Assembly: GCA_028284495.1 (NCBI GenBank)
Contig: JANQRP010000042.1
Span: forward strand, 1-64,000
DNA from: Longimicrobiales bacterium
Lineage (GTDB): Bacteria > Gemmatimonadota > Gemmatimonadetes > Longimicrobiales > Gaopeijiaceae
Direction: 5' to 3'
DNA: 64,000 nt
Every line of letters begins with the position of its first letter. The first letter of the stretch is position 1. The notes under the pieces were generated by a model. That model was given only the letters and a program-made list of their open reading frames with translations. It did no database searches and had not been told where the DNA came from. Below are positions 1-7,932 of the stretch, in pieces. The position numbers were made by a program, and so were the translations under genes.

Positions 1-100
1 GCCAGACCTGGCTGATTCGGCTAGCTCTTCGGGTATCCTGTGCGGTATCGTGCGAATCGACCGGAGCAGGTGGGCCGGTTCGGCAACACAATCACGTTAT
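1..100 (+). repeat. attC-like site A1 (right part only, cut by window edge)
   Basis: The window opens inside a type-A attC-like repeat. The right arm CGGCAACACAATCACGTT ends at 98 and the interior motif CCTGTGCGGTATCG lies upstream; both recur in every other type-A copy. The left arm is outside the window. The first cassette starts right after the GTT. Confidence 0.7.
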
Positions 101-148
101 CGGTCAGTGCTCGATGCCACTTGGATACCCGCGAGGTAGGGAACGCCC

Positions 149-1042
149 GTGACCGCCATATCGGGAATCGACTTCGCTATCTCGTACGCCGGCGAAGATG
201 CCGAAGTCGCTCGGATCATCGCGAACCGACTCCGGGAGCTGGGTCTTGGCGTCTTCCTAGCGGACGACCAGCGTCGCGGTCTCGTGGGCGAGGACGGCGA
301 GGCGTTCTTTGAGCGTTTGTTCACCGAGGCGACGCAGGTCGTTGCGCTCGTTTCCCAGCACTACAGAGCGAAGGAGTGGACTCGTTTTGAGTGGGACGTC
401 ATCCGGGAGCGGGACCTATCGAATCGGTACATCCCCGTGCGCCTAGACGACACGAAGATCTTGGGTCTCGCGTCGAACGTGATATACGTGTCGTGGAGTC
501 AGGGTGTTGAGGAAGTGACGAGGACATGCGTAGAGCGTCTCCTGCTCTACGAGCGGGACGTAGGGATCTCGCGTCCGTCGATGTACGAGCGGATTCTCAG
601 CGAGCTGCAAGAGGGAAGTCGCGGCTCTCTGGCGAAGGCGTTCCAGCTAATGGTAGACGGCCGCGAGCGAGATCCGCTGGCAGACGCTGCGTGGCCGACC
701 GGTCCAGGTGAGCCCCAGTACTCGGTCGTTGAAGACCGGTGGCACAACTACTCAAAGGTTCGTCGTCGTGCTGCGAAGGTTCGTCTGCCAGGCGACCTAT
801 CGCGGGAGGAGATTCTCTACAGCCTCAAGTGTTGTTGCATCAACCTCTTCAACGATGCCAAGCCTGACGCGGTTTCCGTTCTCGGGTACTCTGAGGACGC
901 GGACCTCGATGGCTCCGCTGATCTGGCGATCGTGGACTTCGCTCCGTTCGGGGACTGGGGTCGGGCCGAGGAAGGGCTGGCATACAATCTCCCAACGTCC
1001 GAGTTCGAGTTCCGTGTGACTTGGATGCAAGGACCGTCGTGA
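149..1042 (+). CDS. TIR-domain protein (candidate defence effector)
   Basis: Protein of 297 aa with a GTG start about 50 bp after the upstream attC core. Residues about 5-140 form a TIR domain: it opens DFAISYAGEDAEVA (bA strand and box 1), and the segment EWTRFEWDVI carries the glutamate position used by NAD-cleaving TIR enzymes. Residues about 190-297 are a separate C-terminal domain, rich in acidic residues, with CCCINLFNDAKPDAVSVLGY; I do not assign it. No signal peptide or membrane segment is seen, so it is probably cytoplasmic. Bacterial TIR proteins commonly deplete NAD or make signalling nucleotides in anti-phage immunity; that role here is inferred. It sits alone between two attC-like sites, as a single-gene cassette. 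The TIR assignment is firm, the activity is not tested. Confidence 0.85.
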   Translation: MTAISGIDFAISYAGEDAEVARIIANRLRELGLGVFLADDQRRGLVGEDGEAFFERLFTEATQVVALVSQHYRAKEWTRFEWDVIRERDLSNRYIPVRLDDTKILGLASNVIYVSWSQGVEEVTRTCVERLLLYERDVGISRPSMYERILSELQEGSRGSLAKAFQLMVDGRERDPLADAAWPTGPGEPQYSVVEDRWHNYSKVRRRAAKVRLPGDLSREEILYSLKCCCINLFNDAKPDAVSVLGYSEDADLDGSADLAIVDFAPFGDWGRAEEGLAYNLPTSEFEFRVTWMQGPS

Positions 1043-1057
1043 TGCAGGCACCGACCG

Positions 1058-1205
1058 ATAACTGCATGTTGCCGGCTCCGCGCCTCCGGCGCTCCGTCCC
1101 AACCGGCCTCGAACACGCCGGGTCCGTGTGGCGCTTCGGATAGCCTGTGCGGCATCGACCGATACACCCGGCCCGGTGGCCGGTTCGGCAACACGATCAC
1201 GTTGT
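1058..1205 (+). repeat. attC-like site A2
   Basis: Left end ATAAC-TGCATG-TTGCCG (AAC at 1060) and right end CGGCAACACGATCACGTTGT (GTT at 1201-1203), 144 bp between core triplets. The interior holds the hairpin GCGCC-TCC-GGCGC and the pairing blocks AACCGGCC and GGCCGGTT. It ends the TIR cassette and precedes the next one. Confidence 0.75.
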
Positions 1206-1238
1206 ACGACAGCTCTCCTATTCGCGTATCGGAGCTTG

Positions 1239-2312
1239 ATGTCTCGCGTTCTCCTCGTAGTCCTAGCCGTGACAATCGGTTCGGTACCGGCCTGTGGCCC
1301 AAGCGACGACGCAGCTGTCGGGGCAACGAGCCTTCGAGTCGTGGGCGCCGACACGCTGGTCACCTCCGTGGACGGCGCTATCGGGATCGCGTCGGACTTG
1401 CGCGTCGCGGACGATGGTCGGCTCTGGATCGCCGACAGGCAGAACCACGTCCTTCATGTCTTCGACCCGGCGGGCGCTGACGCTGGGCTGGTCCATGTCG
1501 GCCGCGAGGGGGACGGGCCCGGGGAACTGCGCGCCCCGACGGCGCTGGGCATCGCAGGGGGATCCGTTTCATCCCTTCAGCCACGGGCAGCGCGGCTGAC
1601 CACCTTCACGTTCGACGGGTCGCATGCGTCTAGCCAGGGCCTGCCCGGTGGGCTCGTTGTGCCCTCATCGCTCGCGGCCGACTCTCTCGTCGCCTACCCG
1701 TCGCTCGGCCTCGACGGGTCTCTCGTGACCCGGCTAAACGCACGGAGTGGCGAGCGGACGATGATCGGCCAGGCGTACGCGGATCGCCCGGGCGGGATGA
1801 GCATGTCGAGCATCCGAGATCAGGCGCTCCGAGGCGAGTTTCCGATCGAGTTTCAGAACAACGTCACGCCGGTGGTTGCTCCCGACGGCCGGGTCTGGTT
1901 CGTGGGCGACTATAGAGGAGTCGTCGCTGCCTATTCAGCGACGGGCGACTCGCTGTGGTCGAGAAGCCTTGATCGTCGGGTGCTCGAGCTCGCACACGCT
2001 CGGTACTTCCAGGCGGTTGAGGACGATCCAAATCGAGTCCGCGTGCCCGCAGTCGTCCGAGATGTCGAACTCGTCGGTGACGAGCTCTGGATCGCGATCT
2101 CGAACGACGGCGCTGGTTCGCAGCTACATCGTATGAACGCCCGTACCGGAGCCCCCCTGGGGACGATCGACATGCCGGGGCTGAACGTCGGACAGTTCGC
2201 GGCGACCAATCAGGGCGACGGGATCTACTACGTAGACCCCGACGTTTCGGCGCTCATCTCGATCTCCTTGGTCGAGGCGGGCGCTCGGGACGAAGAGCCG
2301 TCGTCCAACTGA
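1239..2312 (+). CDS. six-bladed beta-propeller lipoprotein
   Basis: Protein of 357 aa. The start at 1239 is chosen because it gives a clean lipoprotein signal peptide (MSRVLLVVLAVTIGSVPACG, lipobox PAC); longer readings run back into the attC. Repeated blades contain DxDGRxWIAD-like strands, and the motif GREGDGPGELRAP matches the G-x-x-G-x-GPGE-[FL] signature shared by five other proteins here. The family is a periplasmic or outer-membrane-anchored propeller (NHL/6-bladed type) of unknown ligand. The gene lies 35 bp after one attC core, and its TGA stop (2310-2312) lies inside the next attC, overlapping the R'' box, which fits a compact cassette. Confidence 0.8.
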   Translation: MSRVLLVVLAVTIGSVPACGPSDDAAVGATSLRVVGADTLVTSVDGAIGIASDLRVADDGRLWIADRQNHVLHVFDPAGADAGLVHVGREGDGPGELRAPTALGIAGGSVSSLQPRAARLTTFTFDGSHASSQGLPGGLVVPSSLAADSLVAYPSLGLDGSLVTRLNARSGERTMIGQAYADRPGGMSMSSIRDQALRGEFPIEFQNNVTPVVAPDGRVWFVGDYRGVVAAYSATGDSLWSRSLDRRVLELAHARYFQAVEDDPNRVRVPAVVRDVELVGDELWIAISNDGAGSQLHRMNARTGAPLGTIDMPGLNVGQFAATNQGDGIYYVDPDVSALISISLVEAGARDEEPSSN

Positions 2313-2453
2313 GTGTTGCCGGCTCCGCGCCTTCGGCGCTCCAACCCAACCGGCCTCGACCGGGCCGGTTTCGTGTGGCGGTTCGGATACTCTGCGCGGT
2401 ATCGTGCGATTCGACCGGCCCCGGTGGCCGGTTCGGCAACACAATCACGTTAC
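2305..2453 (+). repeat. attC-like site A3
   Basis: AAC at 2307-2309, TTGCCGG at the left, CGGCAACACAATCACGTTAC at the right (GTT 2449-2451). The interior hairpin is GCGCC-TTC-GGCGC. The stop codon of the upstream propeller gene is embedded in the spacer after AAC. Confidence 0.75.
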
Positions 2454-2921
2454 AAGACATGGCTCCATGTGGCGGAGCGCTGAGCACGGGCTCCTGTGGT
2501 CCCGCGAACCTCCGAGTGAGGCCCGCACGGAATACCGTAAGCGGTTACCAGTAAACCGTAATGGAAGCGCAGTTCTGTAACGGGCGGTCCTGTCCTGCGA
2601 TCTACTAGATGGAGGGCAGTCTCGCGACGTGGACCGTCTGCTGGCCGTATTCTTCGAGTGAGACCACGGCCGCTCGATCACCACGCACCCTGAACTGGCA
2701 CCTGTCGGTCATGTTGGTTAAGGGCGGCTGCCGGCGTTCCCGTGCACGCATACGTGGGACGGCATGGAACGGGGGTCAGCGCGCTGCGCCGGTTCGAAGA
2801 CGGGAATGGGGGCGGGCGTCCAGTCGGAGCCGGGCCGAAAGTTCTTGCGACTCAACTGGGATGCGGATAATAAGTTGGCAGCTAGGTCACCGAGCCCCTC
2901 CAGCTTATAGGCCGCTATCCG
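2454..2921. other. 468 bp stretch without a recognisable gene
   Basis: Lies between the attC core and the first gene of a three-gene operon. No open frame looks protein-like. It may hold the operon promoter; a short dyad GGTTACCAGTAAACC lies near 2543-2557. Nothing else was recognised. Confidence 0.4.
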
Positions 2922-3671
2922 GTGTCAAGGTTCGCTTTACTGCTCTGCGGGGTCGGGTTCGCCACGACGGCAATGCCGGTGTCTGGCCAGGGCGCGCTCG
3001 ACAAGCTCAGTAAATTCTTCTCAGGTTTCACGTCCGTCCGTGCCTACTATGCGCCCCTCGGCGACTTGTGGAGTGACGCTATCGAGGCGGAACGCCAGAT
3101 ACAGGAGTTCGGGGTCGCGTTCATGAGCCAAGACGTTCCGTTGATGCTCTCCGCGGACGTCGTCACGGGCTTCACTGGTAGCGAAGCGTCGTTGGACCTT
3201 CGCGGCGGACTGAGATCGCTCCCGACGGTCACATGGCTCTCGGGCGGGTTTCTTCCCTGCCAACCCTCCGAGTCGGTCTTAATAACATACGCGCTCGGAA
3301 TTGGAGCTGGTTTATCGCAGCTCCAAGACGTTCGAACAGCTCGGCCGGGCCTTGTTTCTTCGGACGCTCTGGAGGCTACCGGAGGCGGATTCCACGGCTC
3401 GCTCCACGCGGACATCGGAGTGTCCATCCAAGGATTCTCGATCCAGGTCCAGACCGCCCTCAAACACCACTACGTGCCCAGCATCGACTGGAAGGCTGAA
3501 GGCAAGTCGGTCGTGCCGCCAGTGGATTGGCCGCTGGACCTTTCGGCGACGGTGGGAACACTGCGGGTGGCGGTCTCCCTCCTCGTTGGCAGTGGTGGCG
3601 ACGACGAAGATGACGTGGAGGTGGGCGAAGGCTCGACAGGCCGCTTCTTCGGATGGTGGCCCGGGATATGA
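2922..3671 (+). CDS. secreted protein of unknown function, possible outer-membrane barrel
   Basis: Protein of 249 aa with a GTG start. The N-terminal signal peptide (residues 1 to about 22, ending PVSGQG) directs export. The body alternates hydrophobic and polar residues and glycines (for example ITYALGIGAGLS, SLHADIGVSIQGF, LSATVGTLRVAVSLLVG) as in small outer-membrane beta-barrels. The tail GSGGDDEDDVEVGEG is very acidic. I recognise no family. First gene of a three-gene unit: its TGA overlaps the next ATG (ATGA), implying translational coupling. The unit starts a cassette after attC A3. Confidence 0.6.
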   Translation: MSRFALLLCGVGFATTAMPVSGQGALDKLSKFFSGFTSVRAYYAPLGDLWSDAIEAERQIQEFGVAFMSQDVPLMLSADVVTGFTGSEASLDLRGGLRSLPTVTWLSGGFLPCQPSESVLITYALGIGAGLSQLQDVRTARPGLVSSDALEATGGGFHGSLHADIGVSIQGFSIQVQTALKHHYVPSIDWKAEGKSVVPPVDWPLDLSATVGTLRVAVSLLVGSGGDDEDDVEVGEGSTGRFFGWWPGI

Positions 3672-4384
3672 GCGTTCCGAGCCTAACCCGCTGGCTCCTC
3701 TGGGGCACTTTGCTCGCGGTCGCTCCTTCCGCGTGTGACGACCCCTTGGTCGTGGTGCGGTCGGACTCGTTCACTGTTGTACTCGAGAAGAAGTTGGTGG
3801 TGGCCGATGGAGTGGACGCGTCACTCATCGAGGTGTCTCTCCCAGAGTCCACGCCGAAGGGGACGGAAGTAAGGTTCGTTGCGACCGCTGGGTCTCTGGC
3901 TGGCGCACCTACTGGGAAGCCATCGACCCTAACGGTCGTAGCCGGCGACCGGATCGCGCGAACGTCGATTCTCTCCGCCGGGGAGGTCGGGCCGGCTCGG
4001 GTCTTCGTATCCGCAGCCGGACGGACCGAGGAAGTCTCGCTGGATTTCGCTCATGCGTTACCCACAGCGGTGGCCTTGTCTTCTAGCCGGGCCGTCGCGC
4101 CGGCGGACGGATCGACCCAAGTGTCATTCTTGGCCACACTCGCGAGGGATGCTGGGTCGGTGTCGCCCGGACAAACGGCGACCCTTGTAGCCGAGACTGG
4201 AAGCAGCGGGCTCGACAGCCTGCTTACGCGGGCGTCGCTAAGCTCAGCCAGCAGCGTAGCGTTCAGCGTCTCCTCACCCGACACGGCAACGGCTCTGTTC
4301 CGCGTAAGGATCGGAGAGATGCTCAGCAATGCCGTGGTAGTACGCTTCGCGCCGGTGCCGGCCGGTGCGCCTCCAATGAACTAG
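3668..4384 (+). CDS. Ig-like (invasin-type) surface protein
   Basis: Protein of 238 aa. The start at 3668 makes an ATGA overlap with the upstream stop. A hydrophobic leader MSVPSLTRWLLWGTLLAVAPSACDD ends in a plausible lipobox (PSAC), so a lipoprotein is likely. The remainder reads as two bacterial Ig-like repeats: LVVADGVDASLIEVSLPESTP..GTEVRFVATAGSLAG and ALSSSRAVAPADGSTQVSFLATL..PGQTATLVAET resemble Big_1/invasin modules that often act as stalks or adhesive domains. Probably works with its neighbours at the cell surface. Ligand unknown. Confidence 0.65.
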   Translation: MSVPSLTRWLLWGTLLAVAPSACDDPLVVVRSDSFTVVLEKKLVVADGVDASLIEVSLPESTPKGTEVRFVATAGSLAGAPTGKPSTLTVVAGDRIARTSILSAGEVGPARVFVSAAGRTEEVSLDFAHALPTAVALSSSRAVAPADGSTQVSFLATLARDAGSVSPGQTATLVAETGSSGLDSLLTRASLSSASSVAFSVSSPDTATALFRVRIGEMLSNAVVVRFAPVPAGAPPMN

Positions 4385-4396
4385 TCAGGAGTCACC

Positions 4397-4678
4397 ATGC
4401 TCGACCACGAAGCCGGATCTTCCGAAGGGAGGCAGGAGTCCTTTAGGGAGTTCGCCGCACGATTGAGAGACTTGATCCAGAGCTTCCCCCAGATCGATGC
4501 GGCCTTTGACGTTTGGGTCGAGAGGAAGAGTGGGGCCGAGGCGGTACTCGTGGACAGGATCCTTCACGCTCCCAGGTGCGACGAGCAACAGGATTGCGGT
4601 GGATGTCCCAAAGGCGAACGGTGCGTCTTCAACGGGTCGATGATGCGTTGCCAATGCAGGAAGGAGGCGGCGTCTTGA
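4397..4678 (+). CDS. small cysteine-rich protein, unknown function
   Basis: Protein of 93 aa with a good ribosome site (CAGGAGTCACC just before ATG), 12 bp after the Ig-like gene. The first 60 residues are a charged, probably helical segment. The C-terminal third holds six cysteines spaced C-x5-C-x2-C-x5-C-x8-C-x-C, like an EGF-type or zinc-binding knuckle. It lacks a signal peptide, which is odd if disulphides form; a metal site is an alternative. Third member of the cassette operon with the two exported proteins upstream. Not recognised as a known family. Confidence 0.6.
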   Translation: MLDHEAGSSEGRQESFREFAARLRDLIQSFPQIDAAFDVWVERKSGAEAVLVDRILHAPRCDEQQDCGGCPKGERCVFNGSMMRCQCRKEAAS

Positions 4679-4820
4679 TCCGTCCCTATCGTTCTAGGAG
4701 GGCACTGTTCCATGGCGTCGATGATGTAGCGGGCCGATCCGTGGCCGCTTCTGAATTGAGGATCGCGACGGAGTAGGGGCGAGCCAGCAACGAGTAGCCC
4801 CACCGCCGCCCCGCACGTCG

Positions 4821-5240
4821 CTACCGTCCGCACCCCATTCCACCGGTTCCACCTCCCCTCGAACGCCGCCCCTCCCGCCGCGCACTCCTCCACCCCCATC
4901 CCCCCACATCTCGGTTCTGCAGCCGGTTGCTCAGCGGCGCCTTCACCACTGCAGTCGGCACCAGCACCCCGCCCAGGTAGGGCCCGCCCGCCCCGATCAG
5001 CATTACCCGCTCGACCCCTACCAGCCCCGGCCCCCCCGAGCACGAGCGCGACCAGCATCGTCACGATCGAGCCGAGGAAGACGAGCCCGAAGAGGGGGTC
5101 GCCGCGCTGCATGACGCCGTCGATGAACTGGAAGGCCCGGATGTAGGCGCCGTTGTCGAGCTAGCGTAGGCCGGGCATGACGACGACGGCGAAGGCGAAG
5201 AGGAAGCCGGCCACGAGCGACGGACAGGAAATCCAACCGG
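4821..5240 (-). pseudogene. decayed DUF1772 (anthrone oxygenase-like) membrane protein
   Basis: On the minus strand three collinear pieces match the DUF1772 family layout. First SLVAGFLFAFAVVVMPGL (to about 5164), then an in-frame TAG at 5161-5163, then LDNGAYIRAFQFIDGV continuing in the same frame into QRGDPLFGLVFLGSIVTMLVALVLG. A frame change near 5000-5040 follows, and then GPYLGGVLVPTAVVKAPLSN. The gene therefore has at least one nonsense mutation and one frameshift and should be inactive. It is inverted relative to the attC sites on either side. Confidence 0.7.
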
Positions 5241-5415
5241 GGTCGGTCCCGGCGGAATCGAACGTGAAGCGGTCCGCGAGTTCGTCGTGTTGCGGGCCCG
5301 AAGTCTTCAGGGCGTGCTCGGCAAGTCGCGGCGGATGCGTCGCTGCGGTGCCGTGATGCGCGGTTGGGCAGCATTCGAGAAGGAGCGCACCGGACCGGCA
5401 GGTCGGCCACGTCCT

Positions 5416-5569
5416 GTAACTGGAGGTTGCCGCCTCCGTTCGCCCGCGCTCACTTCGGTGAATCACGGCCCCGACCGCTCCGGTGTTCTGGAACATAGCC
5501 GGAGCGTGAGCTGGCCGGTGCGTCTGGACGACCCGATCCTGGGCCGCGCTGGCAACCCCGACACGTTAT
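5416..5569 (+). repeat. attC-like site B1
   Basis: Type-B copy: GTAAC-TGGAGG-TTGCCG on the left (AAC 5418-5420), GGCAACCCCGACACGTTATC on the right (GTT 5565-5567). The interior (CCTCCGTTCGC, CTCACTTCGGTGAATCACGG, AGCCGGAGCGTGA) is unrelated to type A, while arms and spacer lengths are the same. About 20 bp upstream of the AAC are shared with the copies at 29.15 and 37.7 kb. Confidence 0.7.
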
Positions 5570-5602
5570 CTGACAGTCTTTGATCGTACCGACTGAGGTG
5601 AG

Positions 5603-6796
5603 ATGAGCGAACCGGATGACCTGACCCCGCCCGAGCAACGGGTAAGTGATCGGGTCCACGAGGTGGCTCGTGTGGCGACCGCTGGCGTCGCGGGGCTCAT
5701 CGCGGCAGCTGGTGGCGTCGGGCCAGCCCTATTGGCCGCTGGTGGGCAGATGCTCGTAGAGCTGTTCTTCCAGGAGCCCATGAAGCAGCGCTGGGAGGAT
5801 TGGAGCAAACGTGTCGCGAGCGCGGTTGAAGAGGCGTTGGAGTCTCGATCCGACGCCGACCTCGCGAGGCTGATCGATGAGCTCGCAGCCGACGAATCCT
5901 TCGTGACTACTGTGCAGGAAGCAACCTTGGTTGCGGTGAGAACTCACCAAGAGGAGAAGCTCGACGCGCTCCGGAATGCCGTCTTGAGTTCTGCGCTCCC
6001 AAACGCACCGGAGATGGATCTTCGGTCGATTTATCTTCGGCTCGTGGATGACCTGTCTCCAACCCACCTCCGCATTCTGTCGATCCTTGCAGATCCGTTT
6101 GGCAGTATTGAAGAGGCGGGAGGACTCGGAAATCTCTCTCGGCGAGCTTCTAAGGTCTCGGTGGAGTCGCTGGTTCGCGCCGCGCTTCCGACGCTTGAAC
6201 CAGGTGAGTGGCGAGTGTTCGGTCAGCAGTTGGCCACCGAGGGTCTACTGACCGCCGACACGCTGGTCGGCAGTTGGTCGTGGCCGGAGGCCTTCAACCC
6301 TCGAGTTTCGGGACATGGCCGCCAGTTCCTCCGCTTTATCGAAGGACGGATCGCCCCCCCGAGTCCCGAGGCGGTACGGGCTCGGATTACTGCGCTCGAA
6401 CAGTTGCGGCGGTCCTTGGCTGATCGAGCCCGTTCACAACGGTTTGAAGTGAGCCCGGTGAGGTACGTGGAGGCGGTGCCGAACGACGGACCGGTGGTGA
6501 CCGGGTTGCTAGTCCGATTTCCGCGCGAAGCTGCGAGGAATCCGGTGGCCAATGGGAACCCGCCCAGTCTGGCCGAGGCTCGGATCACGGTTCTTGGCGA
6601 GTCGGCCATCGACGTGTTCGCGTGGGGGCAGGACCCTGAGTTGATCGGCTCACAACCTCTCGAATTCGAGATCGGCGAGGACGGGTTCAGTGTGAACGGA
6701 TCGCCTCATGCCCATGCTTCGGGTGCGGCGGAGGAGGTCATCCGGGTGCTTGAGAGTGTGTTTCCAGACCGACGCTACTGGCCGTCACCTCGCTGA
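5603..6796 (+). CDS. conserved protein with N-terminal membrane hairpin, possible defence gene
   Basis: Protein of 397 aa with ribosome site GAGGTG before ATG. Residues about 25-52 are Gly/Ala-rich and hydrophobic (VATAGVAGLIAAAGGVGPALLA), suggesting a membrane-inserting hairpin. Residues about 60-170 are helical and include SFVTTVQEATLVAVRTHQ and the conserved-looking SALPNAP motif, followed by DDLSPTHLRILSILADP. The C-terminus (about 290-397) is a separate alpha/beta domain. I recall similar middle regions in widespread hypothetical proteins of accessory islands, but the function is not established. It occupies a whole cassette alone, 33 bp after the attC core, hence the guess of a stand-alone accessory or anti-phage role. 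Confidence 0.65.
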   Translation: MSEPDDLTPPEQRVSDRVHEVARVATAGVAGLIAAAGGVGPALLAAGGQMLVELFFQEPMKQRWEDWSKRVASAVEEALESRSDADLARLIDELAADESFVTTVQEATLVAVRTHQEEKLDALRNAVLSSALPNAPEMDLRSIYLRLVDDLSPTHLRILSILADPFGSIEEAGGLGNLSRRASKVSVESLVRAALPTLEPGEWRVFGQQLATEGLLTADTLVGSWSWPEAFNPRVSGHGRQFLRFIEGRIAPPSPEAVRARITALEQLRRSLADRARSQRFEVSPVRYVEAVPNDGPVVTGLLVRFPREAARNPVANGNPPSLAEARITVLGESAIDVFAWGQDPELIGSQPLEFEIGEDGFSVNGSPHAHASGAAEEVIRVLESVFPDRRYWPSPR

Positions 6797-6819
6797 AAGG
6801 CCTAGGCGGAGACCGTCAG

Positions 6820-6830
6820 ATAACTGCATG
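6820..6830 (+). repeat. attC-like site A4, left piece (split by an insertion)
   Basis: ATAACTGCATG matches the left end of type-A sites exactly and then stops. The expected continuation TTGCC-CGCTCCGCGCC resumes at 7647, after an IS110-like remnant. Confidence 0.65.
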
Positions 6831-7646
6831 TATCTGGACGACTCCTCCCCCTCCTGGATCAAGAGCGGTGGATGTAAGGCGGCGGAGGTCGCGACTGCAG
6901 TCGTATCTTCGGCCCGTTGAGCGGGCGACGTGTTCGCCCCGGCCATGATGGAACGTCGCGCAAGGTGCCAATCGTTGCCTCGACCCCGTAGTGGGTCACT
7001 TCAGGTATCGGCCCCGCCCCGCGCCGGTTGGACCGTGCGCCATCTCAGGTGTTCGACGCAGCTCGTCAGATGTGGCAACCTCCTCGGCCCAGGGGCTCGG
7101 TGTTGAACTTGAAGCCCGACCAGCTCTCGCGCGGCGTGAGCCCGAGTTCGGCGCGCAACTCGATCGGCAGCTGCTCGTCGTCGAGGACGATGCGCGCCTT
7201 CTCGACGATCGTGCTCGAGCCCTGCGGCAGCGCGTAGCCAAACTCACGCAGGATCCCGCGCACGGTGTTGATCCGCCGGATGCGGTCCGCCCCGTAGGCC
7301 GAGCGCAGACGATGCAGTGAGGTCAGCGCCTGCTGCCGGCTCGCCTCCAGGAGCGCGACCCAAATCCGCCCGGTCCGTCTTGTTGCCGTCCCGCACGCCT
7401 CCATCAGCACCTCCGTCGGCTCGCGCTCCTGGAAGAAGCGCTGGAATCCCTTCCGGCTCAGCCGACGATGCGCCTCCACCCGATCGGGCGTCGGCGAGCG
7501 CGCGACCTGGAACGCCGACTTTGCCAGGTCCACAGATGCCTGCGTAGTCTTCATGCGGACGTCCTTCCCTGGGGTGTGGCCTTCGAGGGCCGATCGTTTG
7601 CTCGGGCACGCTGGTGCCGAACCAGGCGAGGAGCCCATCCCATCAT
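6831..7646 (-). mobile_element. IS110/IS1111-family remnant inserted in an attC
   Basis: An 816 bp segment separates the two halves of one type-A attC, exactly between the AAC spacer and the TTGCC arm. Subterminal inverted sequence is visible: CTCCTC..CCTGG near 6842 against GAGGAG with CCAGG near 7623-7634. It contains a transposase fragment on the strand opposite to most cassette genes. Known IS1111-attC elements behave this way, targeting attC sites. The length is well below a full element (about 1.4 kb), so it is a deletion derivative. Confidence 0.7.
7066..7554 (-). pseudogene. IS110-family transposase, internally deleted
   Basis: Residual frame of 162 aa starting MKTTQASVDLAKSAFQVA, the DEDD first-aspartate motif of IS110 transposases, followed by LSRKGFQRFF and TEVLMEACGTA. 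The part between MEACG and QQALTSLHRLR is far too short: the second and third acidic positions and about 60 residues are missing. A later piece (INTVRGILREFGYALPQG) is typical. The end LGLTPRE then jumps to LGR with the serine-containing tail lost. The enzyme must be dead. Confidence 0.75.
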
Positions 7647-7773
7647 TGCCCGCTCCGCGCCTAGCGGCGCTCTAACCCAACCGGCCCACGCCCTCGCAGT
7701 TTCTGCTAAATCTCCGGATACCCTGTGCGGTATCGTCCAAATCGACCAGCACAGCTCAACACAATCACGTTAT
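7647..7773 (+). repeat. attC-like site A4, right piece
   Basis: Resumes the interrupted attC: TTGCCCGCTCCGCGCC, hairpin GCGCC-TAGC-GGCGC, AACCGGCC, CCTGTGCGGTATCG and the end CTCAACACAATCACGTTAT (GTT 7769-7771). The right arm is slightly decayed (CTCAA for GGCAA). Confidence 0.7.
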
Positions 7774-7932
7774 GGGGTATTGCGGGGAACGTTCATCGCC
7801 AGAGGAGCACGCATCCTCAGTCCGTTGGCAGCCTATTGATCGACCGTTCGGTTCGCAGTGCCCGCCCGGACCTGCGTCAACTCATCGGCCAGCCGTAGTG
7901 GGTCTCGGAGAATCAACCCTGATTCGGCACAC

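Noticed and set aside
1128..1238. N-terminal extension of the first propeller into the attC
   Set aside because: The extra residues come from the repeat; the start at 1239 gives a proper lipoprotein leader.
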